64,000 nucleotides of DNA from Tetrahymena elliotti 4EA (Eukaryota > Ciliophora > Oligohymenophorea > Hymenostomatida > Tetrahymenidae). Below the pieces are notes generated by a model that did no database searches, was not told where the DNA came from, and saw nothing but the letters and a program-made list of their open reading frames with translations. Positions 35,201 to 46,800 of the stretch are shown piece after piece. Numbering within the stretch: position 1 is the stretch's first letter; every line of letters begins with the position of its first letter. The position numbers and the translations under genes were made by a program. The stretch spans positions 53,890 through 117,889 of the forward strand of contig JH720339.1 in the NCBI GenBank assembly GCA_000231825.2, written 5' to 3'.

Positions 35201-38200
35201 CTTCGGATTGCTATTATTTTCCTACTTTAGACTAAGCTATCATCTAGGTAAATATTTAAAATAGTTATATAAATTTCAATCCAATTTAATTAACTAGATA
35301 CCAAAGCTAAGCACCTCATGGCAAAATGGTTAATTTCCAACATTAGTGTTAAATAACTTAGTTTATCCTTCCTATAGTAATCCTTCACTAAATCCTTTAG
35401 TTTGGTATAAGTTTAGCTTTGATAACTCTGAATATGGTATTTACTAAGATAACAATTTCCCTATTGCTTAAGTTAGATCATTCTCAACATATTCTTTAAT
35501 TCCTTCTTAACAAGGAGCTAATTATGTTGGAGTTGTTTACTCTTTTACATTTACTCCTTAGGATTCTATACCTTCTGGGGGAGTTATTGAAATTATTTTC
35601 CCATCAATAGTAAATTAATATTATTAGTAATAATAATAAAATGTAAACTTAATTATAGTATAGCATTTAAAATAGCAATCCTTTACCCCAAGCATAATCT
35701 CAAACTCTTATAGGTACTTCCAGCTCAAGTTAAATAACTGTTTCTTTTAACTAAAATAGTATTAGTATTTCTGATTTTGCTCAAGTGAATGCCAGCACTT
35801 TAGTTGATATAACAATTAGTGGTATCAAGGTATCTAATATGATTACATTTGTTTTGATTTAAAAATTATTTTATTATTAAAAAGAATCCAACTATTGAAG
35901 GAATTAATACTGGTAATTGGATTATTTAGACATCAATTAATGGATATTATATAAATATTTCACCTTAATTTGGTTCATTTGCAGTTACTGGAACATTCAC
36001 TCCTAGCTATGTTAAATTTATTTCAACTAGCAGCTATCCAACAAATGTAAATTTGTATGCTAATTACTATTTTAGCTTTTCATTCTCTAACTCCTTAGCA
36101 ATCGGAACATAAATTTAGATTTAATTTCCATCTTCTTAATATATTTAACTTCCTCAAAATCCAAGCTGTATTATTACTTCTGCTTTAATGGGCTTTTAGA
36201 GCTGCTCTTTAGAAGGAAGCACTTTTGTGATTACAACAATAAGCAATTATTAACTTGGTATCATAAATTTGGTAATAGAAAACATTCTGAATCCAAATGC
36301 TGATACAACTTAACCGTTTTCAATTACAACTATATATGATGGAACAACAATAAATCTTACTGATTCTAGTACAATTACAAATAGATTTATTGACTTAACG
36401 CCTGCTGGTAATCCAATAAATATACAAAGTGTGACATTTGATCCAAGAAATCAAGCTGAAATTTCATCTTACATTTTTTCATTCATAACTACTTCAAGTT
36501 TAAGTTCAGCAAATATTGTTTAAATCTAATTTCCTTCTGTATATGATAGGAACTTAGGAAATAATGTTTATTGCTCTAGTTCAGGGTTAAACACTTAAAT
36601 CAGCTGCTCAGTAAATAACCGTATAGTTACAATAACTGGAATAGTAAGCTATACACCTTCAAGTACCAATCCAATAGTAACAAATAATATTTATTCAAAT
36701 CTTTTTTTATTTTAATTCTAATGCTTAAAGGTTTTATCAATTTCCAACGTAGTTAACCCTAATAGAGTCACTAATTCAAACACAGGTTTCTTCACGTAAA
36801 TCTTTTTTAAAAATATATTTTTTTAATTTTTTTTATATTAGAATTGCTACTGCTTTGAGTGGTTCTTAGCAATTTTTAGACTCTAACTCTACAGCTATAG
36901 TACTTGAAATGTTATCTTCTCCTGGTTGGTCAATATTATATAATTTAACTATTTCAAACACTTACAGTAGATAGCTGGCAAGTTATGTTTTTAATATGTA
37001 AACGTTTAAATCAATTCCAAGTTAATCTAATTTAGGTTCATTGAAAATTAAATTTCCAAACGAGTATAGTATTCCAAATTAAGACAGCCTTTCTTGTGCT
37101 TCAAGTACAAGTAGCTATGCTGACGGTGGTCTTTCATGCAGTGTTACTAAAAATTAAGTTAGTGTTGTAGGAAACTAAAACAGTTATAATGGTAACATTT
37201 AACTCACCTTATCATCTATTAAGAATCCTACTTTATGTAAAACAGATTATTTTATTATTTTTGCTTAATCAATTTATTAATGAAAAGAAACATCAATAAG
37301 CAATCTCCAAATATTTATATATGATGGTTTCAATTTAAATATATTGGAAAGAACATATTCAAATTTGGATCCAATCTCATCTTCCTTTATCTACAGTGGA
37401 CCTTTGATTAGTGTTAATAATGGAAATCCTATAACTATAGATGGAGGAACAGTAAGTGACTACATAAAAATTAGTTTAAGCTATCCATGTGCTCTTAATT
37501 TAACAATTTAAGCTATTTCAAAAGGATCACTTACTCTATTACCAAGTACAATATCACTAAACAGAGGAGAATTATCTACTAAATTTAGGATTTCTGTACC
37601 TTAGAATCTAGATATAGGAACTTACACTATTTAATGGTAGATTATAGGAGATCTATCAGTACCATATTATACTCCTATTTAGGATACTACAGTTCAAGTA
37701 AACTCTAAAAATAAAAAAAAAATTTGATTAAAATACTATTAAATAGGTAACAGCTGTAGGAAAAAATTAAATTAGCATTAGCCCTCTTAATCCTATACCT
37801 TATATGGGAAACTCTTTAATTACAACAGTATCAATAAAAAATCCTCCTGATTCTGATATAACTATATATTTAAAGTTTTCTAGTTTTTACTAAGGTGTTT
37901 TTCTCTCTTAAACATAATTAGTATTTAATCAAGGTGTTACAACTAGCTCGTTTTATGTATATTCAAAGTAAATAAATGATGAAAATTATGCAGATAGAGG
38001 AACTATTATTTTAACTTTAGCAGGAACAAATAAAGTAATTTGATTTTTTTCTAATTTACACTTAATCCATATTTAGATAGCGATCTAATATTTTCAAATA
38101 AACAGGATATTTACTCACTGTAAACAAATTTTTTAGATTTCACAGTCATTTAAAAAGATTATTAAACACCCATAATCTAATCCATTTCTGTAGATTTAGC

Positions 38201-39569
38201 TACCCTATCCTAAACAGTTGCTAATATTTAAATTACCATTTCCGAGATTTCAACTGTATATTATATGATTGCATTAGCTGGTACAGCATAACCTACTTAA
38301 ACAGAATTATTTAATGGAGGCCCTCCATCATTGCTTACAACATAATCTATTTATGGATTTTCTTAAACAGATATAAATACTTTAAAATCAGTAGTCTCTT
38401 ATAATAATCTTATCGCTGGAAACGATTATGTATTCTATGCAGTTGCATAAGACAGAGGATAATACTTTAGTGAGATCTCAAAACTCACTTTTTCTACACT
38501 TCGTAATTTTTAGTTTAACTTTCTATTGATTAATTTTTTATTTATTTAGCTAAATACAGGACAGCTTAATTTGCTTTAAGATTTACTTAAGCTTCGATGA
38601 ATTAAGTTCAGCTGTAGGTAGCAAGAAACACACTTGCATTCATACTTTCTGTTTCTTCTAATTAGTAAATATATTTGTATTCTTGTCTAATCTAGAATTT
38701 TATTTACATAAACAGGATTCTTTCCACTACAACTGGTAATAGACGTGCTTTGCTTGACAGATAAGAGAAAGAGAATTAATAAATTATTTTAAATTCAAAT
38801 GATTAAATAAATAATATTAATTAAATAGCTTAGTAATAAAATAGAAATTTATAAACAGTTTTAGAAACAATGTATCTTGTCTCAGACTACACAAGCAGCA
38901 ACTTCCCTGCTCCAGTTGATATAGTTGCATTACTAAATACTTCAAAAAAGAACCAACTTATTTCTACATTAGCAAATTATGACTCTACTTGGACAGTAAC
39001 TTACTAAGAATATCCATTAGTTACTCCATCACTTGCTTCAGCTCCTACAATAGGCTCTAAACAAACAACTTCTATCAGTCTTAAGTAATATTAAATTTAT
39101 CAAAATACATTTCTTTACCAGCTTTATAATTAAAAAGCTTTTAATCAACTTCAAATCCTGTCTATGCTTATTGTGTAATAATAAACTCATCAGATACCTC
39201 TATTCCAACTCCAGTTTAAGTCTATAGAGGATTTAATAGCTTAAATTAACAGATGCCTTCTAATTCAACCTATGTTAGTGCTTCAAGTTAGGCTTCGTTT
39301 GTTATAACTTAATTAAATCCTAGCACTACCTACAATGTATATGTAGTAGTAGGATCTGATTAACCTGGTTTCCCAGATTTATAAGACTAAAACTCTATGT
39401 ATAAGCTCACATACACAACTGATGTTCAGCAAGCTGGTAAAATATTATTTCAATAAAGAATTTTCTTAAACCTATTTTTAAAACATTAGCTGTTACAATA
39501 ACTTCATCAGGAAAAGTATTAAAATATTCACATATGATAATGTCAATTTTATTTTATTTAATTTTTTGA
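32297..39569 (+). CDS. Large secreted/anchored beta-repeat surface protein (~2,075 aa)
   Basis: Fifteen exons in consistent phase: 32297..32363, 32423..32695, 32787..33509, 33581..34000, 34301..35247, 35298..35609, 35659..35829, 35885..36795, 36842..37236, 37288..37697, 37747..38034, 38106..38502, 38550..39084, 39138..39436, 39490..39569. It starts with a signal peptide (MGFAILLIIPIILSMLVLKA). At least eight repeats carry a strand ending in hydrophobic-x-FP(S/N)-x-Y/F: NVVQVIFPNSY, IIIITIPSTF, SIILIQFPSDF, GGVIEIIFPSI, QIQIQFPSSQY, NIVQIQFPSVY, LKIKFPNEY. These are often followed by paired Cys and an 'N-P' turn, suggesting a repeated beta-sandwich. A fibronectin-like part with LNPSTTYNVYVVV lies near the end. 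The protein finishes with a short hydrophobic tail (MIMSILFYLIF), suggesting GPI addition or a C-terminal anchor. Function unknown; adhesion or coat role is inference. The 38035-38105 intron had an ambiguous acceptor. Confidence 0.75.
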
Positions 39570-39706
39570 GTAAAATATTTGAGAGCACTAATTAATTTAT
39601 TTCTTTTTATGAATAAATGTATAGTTAAAAAAGAAATGCATATTTTCCATATATTTTAAGAATATTTTTAAGTAACACATATTCATACATGCATATTTAC
39701 AAATAT
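39570..39706. other. Convergent 3' spacer, 137 bp
   Basis: The surface-protein gene (+) and the thioesterase gene (-) end tail to tail. Their 3' untranslated regions probably overlap here. A/T-rich, no other signal. Confidence 0.6.
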
Positions 39707-40473
39707 TCATAGTTTTGTTTGTTTAAGTAAAAATTCTGCAAACAATTTTCTTGTTTGTTAGGTTTCAATTTCATGTCCCATATTTTAAACTAACACAACT
39801 TTATCAGAACCTTCAAACTTTTCATAGGATTTTTTCACTTCGTCCCATGGTCTCAAATTATCTTTTTATCCATGAAGAACTAAAGTTGGAATATTTCTTT
39901 ATTTATCAAGCTTAGTTATTTCAAAGTAATATCCAGCAACTCCTACAACACCACCTACATCATGCTCTAACCCATATGCTGTGTAAATGCTCATACCACA
40001 TCCTTAGCTAAATCCAGATATGAATATCTTCTTGTAATCTCCATTTAATAGTTTTGCCTCTTATTCTATTATAGGTTTTAGTTACTAAAAGCTTTCTATT
40101 TTTATAAATTTAAATTAATCTTATGAAGTCAATCAATGATAATTATTTATTTACCTTATATTTCTTAACTTGAGAAAGCTTCATCAAATGGTCTTTCAAA
40201 GCTTCTTTCATAAGTTTTTATGTCAAACCAAGATATAGCCTCTATATTTCTGGATGTAACTTTTCTAACAGGAGCTATTGGTATTATAATTTTGAAATTC
40301 CTTGTGGCACTCTTGAGAGGTTCTTGCAAAAATGTCTGTAAAAAAGTAGCAGGGTAACAGTTTAATCCATGAATAAAGACAAGGACATAGTCATATTTTC
40401 CATCAAAAGGAAGAATCACACATTCACCCTTTTCATTTATGCTTATCTTATAATCTTAATAGCTACTATCCAT
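39707..40473 (-). CDS. Acyl-protein thioesterase / carboxylesterase family hydrolase
   Basis: Two exons, 40473..40155 and 40095..39707, with a 59-nt intron in phase 1; 235 aa, the usual length for this alpha/beta hydrolase family (APT1/LYPLA type). Landmarks in order: oxyanion strand VFIHGLN (33-38), nucleophile motif GFSQGC with Ser136 (family usually GFSxGG), Asp185 in LVLHGQKDNLRP, and His214 in NMGHEIE. This completes a Ser-Asp-His triad. The 'WFD' element (ISWFD) before the second helix is also typical. Family enzymes remove S-palmitoyl groups from proteins or hydrolyse lysophospholipids in the cytosol; no signal peptide is present. The second Gly of the nucleophile motif being Cys is a mild deviation. 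It is divergent from the CEP19 gene. Confidence 0.88.
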
Positions 40474-41309
40474 CTTTGAAATTTAATTTCTGATGTGAAT
40501 TTTATTAGTTTTTATTATTTTACCAAGATATATTTTATAATTAATTCAATTTTTTTTATTTCAATCAGAAACAGAAGATATTAGAATCAAAAAATAATTC
40601 ACTAAGAAATCTATCTCAATAATAATAATTTGTATAAAATTCATAATTCTATTTAATAGTTTATAGAGCTTAAAATAATTATAATATTTATTCAAACAAT
40701 AATTTATTTCTGATTTATTGTATAAATACATTATAAATGATATGATAAATAAATATTTTCAACTTTCCTTTATTTAGAGAAAGAGATGGGTTTTACTAAG
40801 TAATTATATTTTTTTATATAATTTTATTCCCTTATGAAGAATTTTATCATCATCTTAAAAATAATTATGATTATAAATCCCTCTAATTTCAATATTTATT
40901 TATTTTTAAGATAAAATTTAAACATTGTAATAATAATATTATTTTAAAATAAAGGATGATATAAAATTCAAATAGGTTATTTTTGAATAATAATTTTTGA
41001 ATAATTAAAAAAATATTTATCTAAAATATTACTTATAATTAATATTTATTAGAAAGATTTCCTCTTAGATTTATTTTGTGATTCCAAAAAGTTAAGAATT
41101 AAACTTTCATAAATTATCTAATGATTGAAAATTTAAACGTCTTTATTTGTTTTTATTGAAAATTTATTTCATATCCTTCAATTTATATTAATCTAAAAAC
41201 ACAATTACTTTACTAACAGTAATAAATTTGAAATAGGATAAATATTGTACATACAATTTTAAACTTTATAAAAACTCAACCAAACTAGATTAAAATTATA
41301 AAATAATAT
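40474..41309. other. Divergent promoter region
   Basis: About 0.84 kb between the divergently transcribed thioesterase and CEP19 genes. A/T-rich without recognised motifs or frames. Confidence 0.5.
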
Positions 41310-42744
41310 ATGAGTAAAATAGTTTCTTTGCTTTTAGAAGTCTTAGATAGAAATTTATAAATATTTATTATAAAACTAAGGTACAAATAAGTTAAATCCA
41401 TAAGATTATATTGCAAAAAGGTTTGGATTAAAATATGATCCTCCACAAATTAGTAAGCATTTTTAAATTTAACCTATTTAAAAGTATACTTAATACAAAA
41501 TTTAGTTTTAGAGTATCTTGTTCCCTCAACAGGAAAGCTTTATCATCACAAGATTAAGTTAGATTTTATGACATATGACTCTAATGTTAGCGAAGTAATA
41601 GAAATTATTTAAAAAAAGCACTAGTCTTACTTTACAAACAATAAAATTACATCTTAACAAGTAGAAAGTAAAAATTTGGCTCTATTAGTTAATCTAAAAG
41701 TTAATAAATTTATGTTTATTAATGTATTTTTACTAAATAATAGAATTAATCTCAAAAATGAAGTAGTATTTACCAAAACAGCCTATAAAATAAGTAGTAA
41801 ATACAAACTTAGCCAGCAATTATAAGGTTATTAATGAAAATAAAAATCAATTTTTAGCCTAATAGCCTTAGATTAGTTAAATAACAAATAAAAATAATAT
41901 AAAATAACCAGAAATAAATAATTATATTCAACCATAATCTAAAGTAATTTAAAACAATAATAAAATAACTTCTTAATAGCAGCAAACTTCTACAACTGTA
42001 TCTCAAAATAATAGAGAAAATACCTTTTCAGTAAATAATGTTCCTACTAAAAGCAAGGCAGATGAAAAAATAGATATACTATAAAATAATAAAAATCTAG
42101 CAAATAGTGTATCTAAAGCTTCTTCTGTCTAAGTATAATAAAAAAAAATGGAGAAAGAAGAAGCTAATCAATATGATTTTAGTTTAAGTGATTATGATAG
42201 TACAGAAGAAAAAGTAAGTGCACCAGTTAAACCTATTGTATAAAATACAGCTTAACTAAAGTAATAAGCAAGTGGAGCTAATACTTAGAGTAATAACTTC
42301 TCAAAATAATAAGAACAAAAGAATGTTAATGTAGCTACTAAAGTTGAAACAAAGAAAGATGATTTTGGATTTGATGATCTTTCAGATTTTGATGATGATG
42401 AAGAGGAATCAAAGCCAGCTAAAGCTTAGGAGTCAAAATATATTACAAAATAAACTTAATAGCCTGCTAAAATATAAAAATAAGAGGAAGAAGAAGAATA
42501 AGAGATGTATGAAGAAATATATGAGGATGATTTTGAGAATACCATATCAAACTCAGCAAACAAATTTGATTACAATAGTATTGATCTTAATAAATTGTCT
42601 GTAGAAGAATTAGAAAAGCATAAGGCCTTGATGGATAAAGGTTTTAACAAAAATCAAAAGAAACCTGGAGACAAAGATTTTGTATATGATAAAAGAGAGA
42701 CTTTTGAATAAAATGAAGAAAATGAATGGGATGAGGAGATGTGA
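41310..42744 (+). CDS. CEP19: CEP19 homologue, ciliary base protein
   Basis: Four exons, 41310..41313, 41351..41452, 41506..41667, 41744..42744 (422 aa), all phase 1. The conserved N-terminal part reads IAKRFGLKYDPPQIILEY (human CEP19: AKK.GIRFQPPAIILIY), then QQVEKLISKMKQYLPKQ (human RQLEKLFSFLRGYLSGQ). The C-terminus has DLNKLSVEELEKHKALMDK, then FNKNQKKPGDKDFVYD, matching the human DLNKL..ELAKRKSIMDE and FEKNQKK..DPNFVYD phrases. Between them lies a ~230-residue Gln/Asn/Ser- and acid-rich linker absent from the short animal protein. CEP19 works with CEP350/FOP and RABL2 at the basal body to admit intraflagellar transport trains. The 4-nt first exon is inferred, because the coding frame has an upstream TGA and no ATG of its own. 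Confidence 0.87.
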
Positions 42745-43816
42745 TTTTTAAAAAGTATTTGAAATAATTAATTAGATATAAATATTTTGTATATAAGAAA
42801 ATACATTGAATTTTGTGATTTAGTTTATGAATTTTTTTATGATTTAAATAAGAAATTTTTTCAGGTAAATTAAGTGTATTATGAATTTAATTAAAGATTT
42901 TTGTTCGAAATCAAAAAATAAATTTCCTTAGTAAAAACCTTTAATTAGATTATTAATTCAAAATCTTATTGAATTTTATTTCTGCAATCATCATAAAAGA
43001 ATAGACATTTTAAGTTTAAAATTCAAATACGCTACACTGACATATTAAATTAGCAAAAAAAAATAATAACAAAAATTTCCCAAAATTAATAAATAAAATC
43101 TTTTACAATTAAATAAATTAAACTCAATTAGAGATAAGTTAGAGCAAGTGTTGTTGATCAAACCATAAAAATTTTGTAGAAGGTATCTTTGGTCAAAAAA
43201 TGTGTGACATTTATAATTAAAGTATTGATATAAGTGATAAAATAATAAGTATTTAGATTGAACAATACGTTGGGTGCGTTAGAATTCCATTGTTAAAAAT
43301 AAAAGAACGTTGGATAACTCCAAAAAATTAATTAGAAATTTTTTAAGATATTTTTAATATTTTTTTCACATTCAAGAATATTTATGATGATTATAAGTTA
43401 AAGCATTAAAATTTCCCACAAATTAATTAAATCAGGCAAAACCTTTAAATTCGAAGATTGCATGATACAAGCCTGAGTTTATAATAACTAAAATTTGCGA
43501 GAAGATAAAAAAAATTTTTTTGTAATTTACCTGATTTTCTATAATTTAAGGAAATTATTTTAATTTTGATTCACAGCCATAGAGTATATATTGTTGAAGA
43601 CTATTTATTTGTAATTATAACCTTATTAGTTTTATTACTGTTTCGAATTTGCGTACTTAGAAAAAATAGGTATAATACACTTCCATGATGTACAGTATGT
43701 GAGGCTATAAATAAAACTGAGAAGGTACCTAAAAAGTAATAATTGATATTAATATTTAATTGAGATTATAGACTTAAAAAAACTTAAACTATACAAGTTA
43801 AATTTATTTGATAAAA
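42745..43816. other. Intergenic, promoter of the first tandem paralogue
   Basis: About 1.07 kb, A/T-rich. No gene recognised; the right end should contain the promoter for 43817-53608. Confidence 0.5.
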
Positions 43817-46800
43817 ATGATAGGGATATTAAATTTTATTCTTTTGATCATTACCTACATAAGGATTAGCAAGTAGGCTGTAGTATCATTTAATGAGTAT
43901 TTTATTACTATTTGGATTTTTTATCATTTTTATTTCATAGTTAAGCTTTTTTACTACTTATGTGTGACTTTAGAAACTAAATTTTAATTATTTTGATCTA
44001 GTATATAAACTATAGATTTAACATGTAATGTTCCTGATACTAATTGCGCAGCATGCTCCTCAGATGGCTCTTGCACTCATTGCTAATTAGGCTACTTTCT
44101 TTACTAAGCTCCTTTATCATTTAATCCAGCAAGCGGAGGATTATCAAATAATAAATTTTACTGTGTCTAATGGTAGTTATGATTATAAAAAAACTCATTA
44201 TTTAAATAATTATTATTTTAAAAGCCCTGATTACTAGATGCCATTGACTAATTTAATTAAATGTGGAGATTGTTTAGATAATCCAAATACATGGTAGGAT
44301 AATAAACATTAGAAATAATTTTAATTTAATTTTTTTTCCAAAAATGACAAAAGGTAAAATAGTAGATTATGTACTTATGATTATAAGATGAAAGAATCCT
44401 AAAAAGACTTATTAAATATATATTCAAAGGAGATGGCAAAATAATAAAAACTATACTTTATTAACTAAAATTAAAAATAATACTCAGTTACGCCATGTGA
44501 TGGATGTGGTTAATTTTGTGGAAATAATACCTCTTTATATGGATGCAATAAATTAAAATAATCAAATCCTGATACTCTTTAAAGTGCCTTTACATGCATG
44601 TTAGGTTATTATTTCTCTAAAGATTAGTGTAAATAATGTTCATCTGATCTTTCATGTAATAGGTAAATAAAAAATTAGAATCTTATAATTTCTATTTATA
44701 TCTTATTTTTTCTTCATTAAAACATAATTTTTAATGGTTTAATAATGTATTATTTTTTTAACATAAAATATTTTTGAAATTTATTTTATATTTAAAATAG
44801 ATGTTAAAATAGTTCAAAATGCGATTAATGTGCAACTGGTTATGCTCTCTATAAAGACTACACATGTTAAAAATGTGATCAAATTAAAGATGTAAATACA
44901 TAGTCTGCATGTTCTACATGCTACTATGATGATGCAAATGGAAATAATTACTCTGATAACCCAAATTAATATCAATCTAGTTAAAATGTTGTGCTAACTA
45001 TGAGATGTAAAATTTGCTCTGTTTATACCTCATAAACGTAAAAATAAAAATTAATTTGATTTTCCTCTTAGCTAAATTTTATTTCTTATTATTTTTTTTA
45101 CTTTGAGAAAAAAAAAAGTTGATTAAATTAATATTTTATTAAATAAATAGAATGGGAGGCTAAACTTCAACAATATCAGATATTTCTGAAATGGCTATTC
45201 CTTCTTTAGATTTAACTTAATGCTTAAAGTGTTCAAATATTATACCTAATTGTATCAAATGTGATTACTCTCAAAAATAATCTCAATATATCCACAGTGA
45301 AGATCCCAAAGTTATACCTAGTTCATAATAAATTAATTATGGTCTAAGATGCAGAAGATGCAGAGATGGATATTTCATTACTCCTTCTTTTAAATGCGAT
45401 CTTCTTGATCCTGTTGCTCACTAAAACTGTTTAGTTCCTACTTAAGGTGACTATACTAGTTTAGATTAAAGGCTTAAGTATCCGACATTAAACATAAAAA
45501 TTTAAGGAGATTAAGTTTTATTTGTTGATTAAGATATTATAGCTGAACCTTTTCCTGTTAACTATATGAAATATTGTGCAGTCTGCTCATTTGGCTTTAA
45601 AGCTAACCCTGCTATTTCACCATATGTATGCAGTGTTGCAGTTTCTCCTGGAGATGATTGTTAGAATTACTCTAACAATAGTTGTGTAGCATGTAAAAAT
45701 GGGTTTTATCTTTCTTCAACTTTGCCTCGTTCTTGCATATCAACTTAACCTCCAAATCCTACACCTAATCCAGGTATAGTTTTTTTTAAATAAAAATTAA
45801 TCTTATTAATAAACATTTAAGCTCCCTCTTATTCAAGCCTTGATGGTTGTGGGTCTTACTATAGTGATGGAAATTAGTACAATTGTTTAACTTGTTAAAA
45901 TACTGGAAGTTAGACAGGATAGTATCCTGATTATCAATAAAGATCTTGTCAAGACTGTGATTCAAACTGCTAGTTATGCACAGAGTTTAACACAAGATTT
46001 TTTTTTGATGAGGTGAAAATGCTCCTATTCCCAAAAATTGGAGAAGGTAAAATATTATTTTAAAAATTTTTTGTTAACTTTTTTACAGACCAATAATAGT
46101 TTTATAAGTAAACATTCAAACTTCAGTCAACAACTTGGTGTAAGACATGTGGAGGAGGGGGGAGAATTAATCCTCTAACTGGTAAATAAATAAATTTCTT
46201 TTATCAAAAAAGTATAAGCTATTTACTTTTTATTTAGGATAATGCAATGGATGCTCTTAAAGTTCTTGTATGGTAGCTCCTGTGTCAGCCTGTTAATATG
46301 ATTAATATGGAGCATTTTGTTTGAAAACTAGTTTAGCTACGTCTTTAAATTATAGAGGTTAATAGCGAAGTGTATCTTAATCACTTGATAGAATTGGTAC
46401 AGTTTATGTAATTTCATTTTTTTAGAATTTATTGTAAAATGAATTTAATAAAAAATAGTGCTCTGACTATTAAAGAAGTTGTTCCCCCCTTTCAGATAGC
46501 TAAAAATTAATTTTAAATCCGTTTTTAGCGTAAAGTGATCATTATATAGATAAAATTTACTGGACTAAAGCTAATTAATGTATGGATAAAAGTAATGAAA
46601 ATATAGATAATGTCGTTTATAACTCTAATATTTAAAAATGTTTGGTTTGCAATACATCTGGAGTTGTTTGCAGAAAGAAGTAAAATTTTTTTTAGATAAT
46701 CTAATTCTAATAATTCAAAATTTTAAAATAGGGTTGTGGTTTAAACATTTTTTGATACTGTAGAATAAAGCTCGAGTTTAAGTGATACCAGTATATGGAG

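Noticed and set aside
35247..35660. Apparent frameshifts in the large surface-protein gene
   Set aside because: Both shifts are explained by in-phase GT..AG introns of 50 and 49 nt (35248-35297 and 35610-35658).
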